From Nocardia rhamnosiphila NBRC 108938 (GTDB taxonomy: Bacteria > Actinomycetota > Actinomycetes > Mycobacteriales > Mycobacteriaceae): a DNA stretch of 64,000 nt. The notes beneath the pieces were generated by a model. It did no database searches. It had not been told where the DNA came from and saw nothing but the letters and a program-made list of their open reading frames with translations. Positions 9,124 to 17,187 of the stretch are shown here, piece by piece. Every line of letters starts with the position of its first letter. Position 1 is the first letter of the stretch. Location: NCBI RefSeq assembly GCF_000720425.1, contig NZ_JOAJ01000008.1, forward strand, positions 1 to 64,000. Direction: 5' to 3'. The position numbers and the translations under genes were made by a program.

Positions 9124-10737
9124 ATGTCTTCCCCGTACGCCACCCCGACCCTGCCCGGATCGCGCGACGCCCATGATCTCTACCTGCGCGACCCGGAGGT
9201 GGTGGGCGGCGACGCCGCGGAACTGCTGGACGATATCGGCCGGCGGCTGGTCGTCGTGGCGGACGCCGAACCGGTACCGGCGGCGGGCGGAACACTGGTG
9301 CCCGCGGCCGACGCGGTCGCCGGTGACCTCCCGGTGCTCGGGATGGTGGCGCCCTGCGGAACGGAAGCGCTCGGTTCGGCGGCGTTCCGGCGCGCACACG
9401 GGGTACGGCTGTCCTACGTGGTCGGCGAGATGGCCCGCGGGATCGCCTCCGCCGAAATGGTCACCGCCGCCGCGCGTGCCGGAATCCTGTCCTTCTTCGG
9501 CACCGGCGGGCTGAGTCTCGCCCGGGTGGAGCGGACGGTGGCCGAGCTGGCCGGGCGGCTGGACGGTCTCCCGTGGGGGGCGAATCTGCTACACAACCCC
9601 GGCGAACCCGAAGTGGAGGAGGCCACCGCCGCGCTGCTGCTCGAACACCGGGTGCCGGCTGTTTCGGCGTCCGCCTTCATGGGGCTCACCCCGGCTGTGG
9701 TGCGCTGCGCGGCGGCCGGATTGCACCGCGGGCCGGACGGCCGCGTCCAGCGGGCCACCAAGATCATGGCCAAGGTGTCCCGGCCCGAGGTCGCGCGGCT
9801 GTTCCTCGCGCCCGCCCCGGAGAAGATCCTGCGCAAGCTGGTGGCGGCCGGGCAACTGACCGCCGCCGAGGCCGAGCTGGCGGCCCTGGTGCCGGTGGCC
9901 GAGGACATCACGGTGGAGGGCGACAGCGGCGGTCATACCGACGGCCGCCCGCTGCCGGCGCTGCTACCGCGGATGATCGCCCTGCGCGACGAGGTCTCCC
10001 GGCAGTACGGGTACGACCGGCGGGTCCGGCTCGGGGCCGCAGGCGGTCTGGGCACCCCTGAGGCCGTCGCCGCCGCCTTCGCATTGGGCGCGGACTACGT
10101 GCTGACCGGATCGATCAATCAGCTCGCCTCGGAAGCGGATCTGTCCGAGTCGGCGAAAACCCTGCTCGCGGCCGCCGATATCGCCGACTTCACCACGGCG
10201 CCCGCCGCCGATATGTTCGAGATCGGTGCCCGGGTGCAGGTGCTCAAGAAGGGGAGCCGCTTCTGGACCCGTGCCCAGTGGCTCTACGACCGCTACACCG
10301 CTCATTCCGGTCTGGACGAACTGAGCCCCGCCGATACGAAGAAGCTCGAGACCGAGATCTTCGGCGCCACCGTCGACGAAATCTGGACGCGGACCCGGGA
10401 TTTCTGGCAGGACCGTGATCCGAAACAGCTCACCCGCGCCGAACGGGACCGTAAACACCGGATGGCCCTGTGCTTCCGCTGGTATCTCGGGATGTCCACC
10501 CGCTGGGCCACCGAGGGCGAAACCGAGCGCCGCGGCGACTTCCAGCTGTGGTGCGGCCCGGCGATGGGTGCCTTCAACCACTGGGCGGGCCCGGATATCG
10601 GCACGCCGGGGGTGGTCGAGATCGCGGAGAACCTGATGCGCGGCGCGGCCGTATCGACCCGGCGCGACGCGGCGGTCCGGCTCGGCGTCGACCGGGTGTT
10701 CCCGCCGGTGCGCTACCGGTCCGCGAGCGCGGTCTGA
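9124..10737 (+). CDS. PfaD-family enoyl reductase (trans-acting)
   Basis: A 537-residue protein of the PfaD/2-nitropropane dioxygenase-like FMN enoyl reductase family, which reduces enoyl thioesters on PKS or PUFA synthase carrier proteins. The N-terminal segment (DLYLRDPEVVGG), the central GNADPH/FMN barrel (region with VVGEMARGIASAEMV and GILSFFGTGGL) and the C-terminal half (FWTRAQWLYDRY, WCGPAMGAFNHW) are typical. The frame is open back to an ATG at 9043 that overlaps the PKS stop, but the ATG at 9124 has a good ribosome site (GAAGGA, seven bases upstream) and begins at a plausible N-terminus, so I chose it. It follows the PKS by 77 bases and is probably co-transcribed. Because the visible PKS modules have DH and KR but no ER, this enzyme could supply enoyl reduction in trans. 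Confidence 0.9.
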   Translation: MSSPYATPTLPGSRDAHDLYLRDPEVVGGDAAELLDDIGRRLVVVADAEPVPAAGGTLVPAADAVAGDLPVLGMVAPCGTEALGSAAFRRAHGVRLSYVVGEMARGIASAEMVTAAARAGILSFFGTGGLSLARVERTVAELAGRLDGLPWGANLLHNPGEPEVEEATAALLLEHRVPAVSASAFMGLTPAVVRCAAAGLHRGPDGRVQRATKIMAKVSRPEVARLFLAPAPEKILRKLVAAGQLTAAEAELAALVPVAEDITVEGDSGGHTDGRPLPALLPRMIALRDEVSRQYGYDRRVRLGAAGGLGTPEAVAAAFALGADYVLTGSINQLASEADLSESAKTLLAAADIADFTTAPAADMFEIGARVQVLKKGSRFWTRAQWLYDRYTAHSGLDELSPADTKKLETEIFGATVDEIWTRTRDFWQDRDPKQLTRAERDRKHRMALCFRWYLGMSTRWATEGETERRGDFQLWCGPAMGAFNHWAGPDIGTPGVVEIAENLMRGAAVSTRRDAAVRLGVDRVFPPVRYRSASAV

Positions 10738-10750
10738 CGACCCCGCGGAC

Positions 10751-11197
10751 TCATCGCGCCTCGGCGCCGGTTCGTTCCGGGGAGAAATCATCCAATCCGT
10801 TCGTCCGGGTGTTGTGCGCGGCCCGGATACGCCACTCACCGTCGTGCCGGACCAGGACGAGGGTGATGAATCCCTGCCGGTCCTCGGCGGTCTCCGTGCC
10901 GGGTAGCACGTGGCCCGGCCAGCTCCAGCGGGTGTGGACGAGCGCGACGCCCGGTGCCAGTTCGTCGATCGCCACGATCTCCTGGGTGTAACCGCGCTTC
11001 TGCCTGATCACCGACTCCGGTACGTCCAGGTGGCCCCGGATATTCGCCTCGCGGGTCCGCCACCAGATCCCGCGGTGGGTGATGAAATCCGAATCCTCGG
11101 TGAAATACGTACCCCACTGCCGCATGTCGTGCCGCACCCACAGCTCGGTGTGGGCGGCCAGGGTGGCTCTGATACTCCGATCGTCTTCCGCTTGCAT
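10751..11197 (-). CDS. SnoaL/NTF2-like protein (SgcJ/EcaC or DUF4440 type)
   Basis: About 148 residues with the cone-shaped NTF2-like pattern: a helix (RSIRATLAAHTELWVRHD), then YFTEDSDFITHRGIWW, and paired strands near the C-terminus (FITLVLVRHDGEWRIRAAHNTR). This fold serves as hydrolase, cyclase or isomerase or as a binding protein, so the substrate cannot be told from sequence. The frame extends to an ATG at 11221 lying inside a palindrome with no ribosome site; the ATG at 11197 is a more natural start. It converges on the PKS operon with a 13-base gap. A role in polyketide tailoring is possible but unsupported. Confidence 0.75.
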   Translation of the reverse strand: MQAEDDRSIRATLAAHTELWVRHDMRQWGTYFTEDSDFITHRGIWWRTREANIRGHLDVPESVIRQKRGYTQEIVAIDELAPGVALVHTRWSWPGHVLPGTETAEDRQGFITLVLVRHDGEWRIRAAHNTRTNGLDDFSPERTGAEAR

Positions 11198-11212
11198 ACC
11201 GACACTCTCGAG

Positions 11213-11230
11213 CCTCAACATATGTTGAGG
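11213..11230. promoter_or_regulatory. Perfect 18-bp palindrome (operator candidate)
   Basis: CCTCAACATATGTTGAGG is its own reverse complement. It sits 16 bases upstream of the chosen start of the SnoaL-like gene and is a good shape for a dimeric MarR- or TetR-type repressor. No matching regulator is adjacent. Confidence 0.5.
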
Positions 11231-11265
11231 TCAAGCCCCGTGTTCCGGTCTCCGGGATGCGGGGC

Positions 11266-11808
11266 TCACGCGAGTCGCTGCTCGGCGATCGGAGTACTGA
11301 GCGAAGTGCCGTTGAGTTCGAGATATAGCAGGCGTTCGGTCACCGACACGGTGGCCGTATTACGGCGTTCGAGAACCGCCGCCGCGGCCTCGACGAAAGG
11401 CCGGTCGAAGGAGATGAGCGGGATGTTCGCGGCGTGATGGATCCGTTTGCCGGACAGCTGCGCCAGCACCTTGACGGGATCGCGATGGGTGTACACCGCG
11501 ACCCGCTCGGCGAGTTTGCTACCGCGATGCACGCGGTCGGAATCAGGGGCGCCGACCTCTATCCACGCGGTGATCCGGCCGGTGAGGTCGCGGACCAGAA
11601 CCGCCGGTTCGGCGGTGGAGGAGACGCCGCCGTCGCTGAAGGCGATGCCGTCGGTGTATTCGAGGCAGTAGGCCAGCAGCCGGGTGATCAGGAATTCCGT
11701 GGTCTCCGAGGGGTGCCGGGCCATCCGCAACTCCAGCTCCTGGTAGACGCCCCGATCGATATCGGACAGGTGCAGGGTGACGGTGTGCAGAGTCGCGCCG
11801 GTAGCCAT
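11266..11808 (-). CDS. yaeQ: YaeQ family protein
   Basis: 180 residues. The pattern LHLSDIDRGVY, then RMARHPSETTEFLITRLLAYCL, then DLTGRITAWIEVGAPD and VAVYTH matches the YaeQ family, which has a PD-(D/E)xK-nuclease-like fold. The E. coli member was first reported as a suppressor of rfaH loss; the biochemical role is not settled. The start is the first ATG of the frame at 11808. It shares strand with the SnoaL-like gene 45 bases downstream, but a palindrome lies between them, so they may be regulated separately. Confidence 0.8.
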   Translation of the reverse strand: MATGATLHTVTLHLSDIDRGVYQELELRMARHPSETTEFLITRLLAYCLEYTDGIAFSDGGVSSTAEPAVLVRDLTGRITAWIEVGAPDSDRVHRGSKLAERVAVYTHRDPVKVLAQLSGKRIHHAANIPLISFDRPFVEAAAAVLERRNTATVSVTERLLYLELNGTSLSTPIAEQRLA

Positions 11809-12065
11809 AGGACGGTCAGCCTAACGAACGGGGCCGGGCGAAGTCCCGGGCCCGTTCCGCGCACGGCGGAACGGAGGCGGAGGTACGCACGGCCGCACGG
11901 AGCTCCAGATGCGGGCGCACGCGCCGGGAATGCCCCGCTCGATCCGAGTGTTCTTGTGCAGTGTCACAAATACGCCGGAACTCGAACGTCTCGTGCCGCG
12001 GCGGCGCCGCGTCCGTGGCTGTGCCGAACCGGATGGCCGGAGAGGTTCTATCGTGCGGGCGATCG

Positions 12066-12103
12066 CGGTAGTAGCCCCGGCCACCGGGCCGGGGCTACTA
12101 CCG
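12066..12103. terminator. Long hairpin downstream of the MspA genes
   Basis: A perfect 17-bp stem (CGGTAGTAGCCCCGGCC and its complement) around the loop ACCG, 24 bases past the stop of the minus-strand porin gene. No T-tract follows, which is usual for actinobacterial terminators. The rest of the 11809-12127 gap shows no convincing gene. Confidence 0.75.
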
Positions 12104-12127
12104 TCGAGCGGAACCGCTGGACCTTGC

Positions 12128-12790
12128 TCAGCCGAGGCTGAAGGGCTGACCCCACACGCGGAACTCGGAGATGCCCTGCTCGGTGGTGGTCTCGACCCGC
12201 ACGAAGGCACGGGCCTGGGCGTAACCGGCGCAGCCGTTGAGACCGATGGTGGAATCCGACCAGGTCACCGAGCCGTTGGCGCCGGTGAACTTGATGGCGA
12301 AGGTGTGGCCCTCGTCACCGTAGACATCCGGCTTCTCGATATCGAGCAGCAGGAACGAGGTGGCCTGGCCCGGGCCGAGGGTCAGGTTGGCACCGGAGCT
12401 GAGTTTCCCGGTCGCGTTGTCACCGGACTGGGTCACGTCGGCTCCGGCGTTGGCGGCGCCACCGCTGATATCGACCTGGCAGCCCACGACATAGCCGGGG
12501 GTGATCTTGGTGCCCTTGTGCGGGCCGTGCACCTCGACCTGTGCGCTACCGGAGACCCAGGCGTTGCGGTGCAGCGGGGTCGAACCCATGGACGGGTTGA
12601 TCAGCGCCGACTCGTTCGCGATCCGGGCGGTGATGCTCAGCCCGTTGGGCAGGGTGTGGTTCAGTTCCGCACCGGGCAGCGGGATGAAGGTGTCGGCATT
12701 GGCCGCGCCGGTCGAGAACAGGCCGACCGCGGCCACGGACGCGGCCGCCAGGCTCGCGGCCCGTACGACGCTTTTCTTGATGACAGACAT
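12128..12790 (-). CDS. MspA family porin (first of two)
   Basis: 220 residues. A Sec signal peptide (VVRAASLAAASVAAVGLFS, cleavage likely after ANA at about residue 32) is followed by the MspA mature start ADTFIPLPG. The body shows the alternating beta-strand pattern and ends GQPFSLG. MspA proteins form octameric channels through the mycolate outer membrane and pass small hydrophilic solutes. A ribosome site (GAGGGAAAC) precedes the ATG. It lies 66 bases downstream of a second porin gene on the same strand, so the pair is probably one transcript ending at the hairpin 12066-12103. Confidence 0.92.
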   Translation of the reverse strand: MSVIKKSVVRAASLAAASVAAVGLFSTGAANADTFIPLPGAELNHTLPNGLSITARIANESALINPSMGSTPLHRNAWVSGSAQVEVHGPHKGTKITPGYVVGCQVDISGGAANAGADVTQSGDNATGKLSSGANLTLGPGQATSFLLLDIEKPDVYGDEGHTFAIKFTGANGSVTWSDSTIGLNGCAGYAQARAFVRVETTTEQGISEFRVWGQPFSLG

Positions 12791-12856
12791 GACAGTTTCC
12801 CTCTCGGAAAAGAATTCCGTTCAGCGACGGATTGGATCGACCAGATACGACGTGCG

Positions 12857-13501
12857 TCAGCCGATGCTGAACGGAGCTCCGTACAGGGTGGTCTTCGAAT
12901 AATGGTCGCCGATGATTTCGACGACGGCGTAGGAACGGGCCTGCGCGTAACCGCCGCAGCCCTCGATATTCATTTCGACGTCTTTGTAGTCGACCCAGTA
13001 CACGCCGGGCTTCGGGATATCGACACCCTCGACATTGACGAACTTGACCTCACCCGGGCCGAGTTTCAGGCCGATCGAACCACTGGCACCCAGGCTGGAG
13101 GTGCTCAGGCTGGCACCCACGCCGGCGGAGATGGCGTTGTCGGCAATGCTGACCTGGCAGCCGACGATGTACCCGGCGCTGACCCGGGAGGCGCCGTGGG
13201 TGGACGAGTTGTTGGTGCCGGGGGCGTTGGTGGGGCCCTTCCAGGGGCCCGGGGTGCCCTCCGGGGTCTGGCTGACGTCCGCGAAGATGCGTCCGCTCAG
13301 CCAGGCGACCCGGCCGGCGCCGTTGGCCGACAGCGACGGCGAGATGAGCGCGCTCTCGTCGACACGGCTCAGTTTCACGCCGGGTCCGAGCTTTTCGCCG
13401 CCGGGCAGCGGCACAAAGGTGTCGGCATTCGCCATGCCTCCGGCGACGCCCAGTACCGCCGCCGTCATCGCCGCGGTGGCAGCAATCGACTTGATATTCA
13501 T
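12857..13501 (-). CDS. MspA family porin (second of two)
   Basis: 214 residues with a signal peptide ending GGMANA, mature start DTFVPLPGG and C-terminus YGAPFSIG, parallel to the neighbour at 12128-12790 but clearly diverged. A ribosome site (GAGGGAACC) is well placed before the ATG. As the promoter-proximal gene of the pair it faces away from the FecCD permease genes. Close linkage to an iron-uptake locus may mean the porins serve solute or siderophore passage, but no iron box is visible next to this start. Confidence 0.92.
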   Translation of the reverse strand: MNIKSIAATAAMTAAVLGVAGGMANADTFVPLPGGEKLGPGVKLSRVDESALISPSLSANGAGRVAWLSGRIFADVSQTPEGTPGPWKGPTNAPGTNNSSTHGASRVSAGYIVGCQVSIADNAISAGVGASLSTSSLGASGSIGLKLGPGEVKFVNVEGVDIPKPGVYWVDYKDVEMNIEGCGGYAQARSYAVVEIIGDHYSKTTLYGAPFSIG

Positions 13502-14074
13502 CGTGGTTCCCTCATGGTTTTGCGAATTGTCGCCTTATTTCGGCCGGACGGTGCCGTCCGGCGAAAAGGGCAGCAGTGATCCCCGGGCCTGTACACGCAC
13601 GCGCGTAGGCCGCGGTTCGGGGGGTATTACTGCGCAATCGCAGGTGAAATCCGGGGGTTACGAAAAACCCACCGGTGGTGTCGGATCGTCTTCCTGGGCG
13701 ATCAGGTGACGAATGGCTGCATCATCTATCCCTCATCCTGTCGATCTTCTTGCAACCCGGTCGGATTCGACCGGAAACTCTGCGGCGAGGGGGAGAGCAG
13801 GCGCACGGGCGTCAGCAGCGTCGGAGTCCACATCCCTCACACCTCTCGCTCGTGCGTCGTTGCGCCGGACGGATACTCGCCCCGCTCGGGGAGAGATCCG
13901 CTCGCGGACACCGTGGGTGCGGTGTCGGCGCAGTCTGTTGCCAGCCCGTCTTCGGTTAGGTTAGCCTTTCCTCACTATAAAGCCTTGGTAACGACTTTTG
14001 TGAGTAATGACAGTGACCTACGTCATACGGACCGGAAGGGACGATTCGATGCACAGAAGGTCTGGCACCGCCTC
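13502..14074. other. Divergent intergenic region between porins and iron permeases
   Basis: About 570 bases with no convincing gene. It must hold the porin promoter (minus strand) and the permease promoter (plus strand). The visible elements are the iron box at 13956-13974 and a TATAAA-like -10 at 13976-13981. Confidence 0.6.
13956..13974. promoter_or_regulatory. IdeR/DtxR-type iron box upstream of the permease operon
   Basis: TTAGGTTAGCCTTTCCTCA matches the IdeR consensus TTAGGTTAGGCTAACCTAA at 15 of 19 positions. It lies just upstream of a TATAAA-like -10, where bound repressor would block transcription of the FecCD genes under iron sufficiency. Confidence 0.75.
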
Positions 14075-15106
14075 ATGACTGCCGGTTCGTCCTATGAATA
14101 CCACACACATGTGGGTGTCCGCAGGTGGTCTGGATGGTTGCTGGGGGCAATATTCTTGGTAATCGCCTGCTTACTGAGTCTCGGGGTCGGGGTGGCGCAT
14201 ATTCCGATCACGGAAATCATTAGTGCACTGTGGAAGCCCGATGGCTCGCCCAACGACCTGGTCATCAGCGAATACCGCCTACCCCGTACGCTGCTCGGAT
14301 TGCTCGCCGGTAGCGCGCTGGGGGTCGCGGGCTGCCTGATGCAGGGCCTGACCCGCAACCCGCTCGCCGATCCGGGCCTGCTCGGCGTCAACGCGGGCGC
14401 CGCGTTCGCCATCGCGGTCGCCGTCGCCTATCTGGGCGCCGACGGGATCGCCTCCTATGTCTGGTTCGGCTTCGCGGGCGCCGCGGTAGTGTCGGTGGCG
14501 GTGTATCGGCTGGGGACCGTCGGGCGCGGTGGGACCGATCCGATCCGGCTCACCCTGGCGGGTGTCGCGGTGACCGCCGTGCTCACCGGTGTCACCAAGG
14601 GGCTGATCCTGCTGAACTCGACCGCCTTCGACAAGATGCGGCAGTGGGATGCCGGTGCGCTGACCGGTCGCGGCTACGACGTTCTCGCCGGCGCCACGCC
14701 CTTCGTCGTGGCCGGGCTGATCCTGGCCTTCGTCGCCGCCCGCTCGCTCAATGCCGTGGCGCTGGGCGACGATCTGGCCCGCGCGCTGGGCGTACACGTG
14801 ACCCGCACCCGGGCCTGTACCGCGCTCGCGTTGATCCTGCTCTGTGGCACCGCCACCGCGGCGGTCGGCCCGATCACCTTCGTGGGCCTGGCGGTACCAC
14901 ATATCGCACGCTGGATCGTCGGCCCCGACCACCGGTGGATCGTCGCCTATTCCTTGGTCCTGGCGCCCGCGCTGGTGCTCTTCGCGGATGTGGTGGGCCG
15001 GATCGCCATCCCGCCCGACGAACTGTCCGCCGGTGTGGTGACCGCGTTCCTGGGCGCGCCGGTGCTGATCTGGCTGGCCCGCCGCTCGGAGATGAGGCAG
15101 TCGTGA
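14075..15106 (+). CDS. FecCD-family iron-siderophore ABC permease 1
   Basis: 343 residues from the ATG at 14075; a GTG at 14000 would add 25 residues, but neither start has a strong ribosome site. The FecCD/BtuC family signature is clear: hydrophobic segments throughout, YRLPRTLLGLLAGSALGVAG, LMQGLTRNPLADPGLLG near residue 90, and GPITFVGLAVPHIAR in the ATPase-contacting region. It forms one half of the inner-membrane channel with the next gene, which it overlaps by four bases (GTGA). The upstream iron box implies repression by iron. Confidence 0.9.
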   Translation: MTAGSSYEYHTHVGVRRWSGWLLGAIFLVIACLLSLGVGVAHIPITEIISALWKPDGSPNDLVISEYRLPRTLLGLLAGSALGVAGCLMQGLTRNPLADPGLLGVNAGAAFAIAVAVAYLGADGIASYVWFGFAGAAVVSVAVYRLGTVGRGGTDPIRLTLAGVAVTAVLTGVTKGLILLNSTAFDKMRQWDAGALTGRGYDVLAGATPFVVAGLILAFVAARSLNAVALGDDLARALGVHVTRTRACTALALILLCGTATAAVGPITFVGLAVPHIARWIVGPDHRWIVAYSLVLAPALVLFADVVGRIAIPPDELSAGVVTAFLGAPVLIWLARRSEMRQS

Positions 15107-16182
15107 CCACCGTGCGCAAGCCACCGCGCCTCGGCGCCGCCTCGACCATCGATTTCGGCCGGTCGGTCCGGGTGCTGCGGCTGGGCGGTACCACCACCCG
15201 TTTCGGGATGCGCGGCCTCGTGGTGACGGTCGTGCTGCTGGCCGCCGCCTGCGTGGTGGCGCTGCTGGCGCTGGGCACCGGCGATTTCGCGATCCCGCCG
15301 GACCGGGTGGTGCGGGCGCTGCTCGGCAATGGGGTGGGTGGCGACGAACTGGTCGTGCGGGAATGGCGGATGCCCCGGGTGCTCATGGCGCTGGTGCTCG
15401 GCGCGGCACTCGGGATCAGCGGCGCGATCCTGCAATCGGTCACCCGGAACCCGCTGGGCAGCCCGGATATCGTCGGCTTCAACTCCGGCGCCTACACCGG
15501 CGCGCTGCTGGTGCTGCTGTCCGGTGGCGGCTACTACGCCACCGCGGCCGGTGCGCTGGGCGGCGGACTGCTCACCGCGCTCGCGATCTTCGTGCTGGCC
15601 TTCCGGCAGAACGTCAAGGGATTCCGGCTGATCATCGTCGGTATCGGGGTCGGCGCGATGCTGGCCGCGATCAACACCTGGCTCATCCTGCGCGCCGACC
15701 TCGACGAGGCGATGTCGGCCGCCGCGTGGGGTGTCGGGACGCTGGACGGGCTCACCTGGGACGAAATCGTGCCGGCCCTCGTAGTGCTGGCGATTCTGGC
15801 CGTCGTGGTCGTTCCCGCCGCCTACCGGTTGCAGGTGCTGGAGCTGGGGGACGACGCGGCGCAGACGCTCGGGATCCGGGTGGGGCGGGCGCGCCTGGTG
15901 CTGACCGTGCTCAGTGTCGCGTTCACCGCGGTCGGCACCGCGGTGGCCGGCCCGATCGCGTTCGTCGCGCTGGCGGCGCCGCAGCTGGGCCGCCGTCTGG
16001 CGCGCACCCCGACCACCGCGATCCTGCCGGCCGCGGCGATGGGTGCGCTGCTGCTGGTGGTCTGCGACTGGATCTCGCGCCGGGCGTTCGCGCCGACCGC
16101 CCTGCCGGTCGGGGTGGTGACCGCGTCGATCGGTGGCGCATATCTGGCCTATCTGCTGGTGGCCGAGGCTCGACGGAACTGA
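15103..16182 (+). CDS. FecCD-family iron-siderophore ABC permease 2
   Basis: 359 residues starting at GTG 15103, which overlaps the stop of permease 1. FecCD motifs: WRMPRVLMALVLGAALGISG, ILQSVTRNPLGSPDIVGFNSG and GPIAFVALAAPQLGRRL. It has an N-terminal extension of about 40 residues before the first membrane helix. With permease 1 and the ATPase it makes a complete heteromeric importer; the binding protein gene is downstream at 24388. Confidence 0.92.
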   Translation: MTTVRKPPRLGAASTIDFGRSVRVLRLGGTTTRFGMRGLVVTVVLLAAACVVALLALGTGDFAIPPDRVVRALLGNGVGGDELVVREWRMPRVLMALVLGAALGISGAILQSVTRNPLGSPDIVGFNSGAYTGALLVLLSGGGYYATAAGALGGGLLTALAIFVLAFRQNVKGFRLIIVGIGVGAMLAAINTWLILRADLDEAMSAAAWGVGTLDGLTWDEIVPALVVLAILAVVVVPAAYRLQVLELGDDAAQTLGIRVGRARLVLTVLSVAFTAVGTAVAGPIAFVALAAPQLGRRLARTPTTAILPAAAMGALLLVVCDWISRRAFAPTALPVGVVTASIGGAYLAYLLVAEARRN

Positions 16183-16189
16183 GGGAATC

Positions 16190-17035
16190 ATGGTGGACGA
16201 AAAACTCGGGCACAGTGCCGCCGACGGGGCCGCCGCGCCGGCCAGGTTGCGCGCCGACCGGTTGCGCCTGGGCTACCGCAGCCGGGTCATCAGCGACGAA
16301 CTGACCGTCGATATCCCCGACGGCACCTTCACCGTCATCATCGGCCCGAATGCCTGCGGGAAATCCACGCTGCTGCGGGCACTGTCGCGGCTGCTGGCGC
16401 CCGAATCCGGTGCGGTGCTGCTCGACGGGAAACAGATCGGCAGCTATCCGGCCAAAGAGGTCGCCCGGCGGATCGGGCTGCTGCCGCAGACCTCGACCGC
16501 GCCGGAGGGGATCCGGGTCGCCGATCTCGTGGCGCGCGGCCGGTATCCGCATCAGTCGTTGATCCGGCAGTGGTCGCGGCGCGACGAGGAGGCCGTCGCC
16601 GCGGCCATGGCCGCCACCGGGGTGGCCGAACTGTCCGGGCGGCTGGTGGACGAACTGTCCGGTGGTCAGCGGCAGCGGGTGTGGATCGCGATGGTGCTCG
16701 CGCAGGAGACGCCGATCGTGCTGCTCGACGAACCGACGACCTTCCTCGATATCGCCCACCAGATCCAGCTGCTGGATCTGTGCCGCGAGTTGAACCGGGA
16801 GACCGGGCGGACGGTGGTCGCGGTCCTGCACGATCTGAATCACGCCTTCCGGTACGCCGATCATCTGATCGCCATGCGGGACGGGGCGGTGATCGCGGCC
16901 GGAGCGCCGCGCGAGATCGTCACCGCCGAACTGGTGCAGAAGGTGTTCGACCTGGGCTGCCGGGTGATCGACGATCCCGAAACCGGCGCCCCGCTGGTGG
17001 TTCCGCTGGCCCGGAACGCGGTGCGCGCGGGCTGA
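16190..17035 (+). CDS. Iron-siderophore ABC transporter ATP-binding protein
   Basis: 281 residues. Walker A GPNACGKST (an Ala-Cys variant common in FepC-like ATPases), Q-loop LLPQTS, signature LSGGQRQRVWIA, Walker B IVLLDEPTTFLD and switch His in VLHDLNHA. Starts at ATG 16190, seven bases after the permease stop, with GAGGGA as ribosome site; the adjacent GTG at 16193 is an alternative. It powers the two FecCD permeases encoded immediately upstream. Confidence 0.95.
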   Translation: MVDEKLGHSAADGAAAPARLRADRLRLGYRSRVISDELTVDIPDGTFTVIIGPNACGKSTLLRALSRLLAPESGAVLLDGKQIGSYPAKEVARRIGLLPQTSTAPEGIRVADLVARGRYPHQSLIRQWSRRDEEAVAAAMAATGVAELSGRLVDELSGGQRQRVWIAMVLAQETPIVLLDEPTTFLDIAHQIQLLDLCRELNRETGRTVVAVLHDLNHAFRYADHLIAMRDGAVIAAGAPREIVTAELVQKVFDLGCRVIDDPETGAPLVVPLARNAVRAG

Positions 17036-17085
17036 ACGCGACAAACCGGACGGGAACTCTTACCGGATAGATGTTTTACTTTAGT

Positions 17086-17104
17086 AAAGGTTAGGCTAAC
17101 CTCA
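17086..17104. promoter_or_regulatory. IdeR/DtxR-type iron box upstream of the NRPS
   Basis: AAAGGTTAGGCTAACCTCA matches the consensus at 16 of 19 positions and includes the full core GGTTAGGCTAACCT. It overlaps an AT-rich palindrome, TTTACTTTAGTAAA, at 17075-17088. The NRPS start is 84 bases downstream. Confidence 0.85.
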
Positions 17105-17187
17105 ACTGTGGTTGTGTGTCGTGCCGGTCGATAGAGGGACCGGTATCGGCACCGCACCGAAAGTGGTTCACAGCGAAGGGAGTTGCC

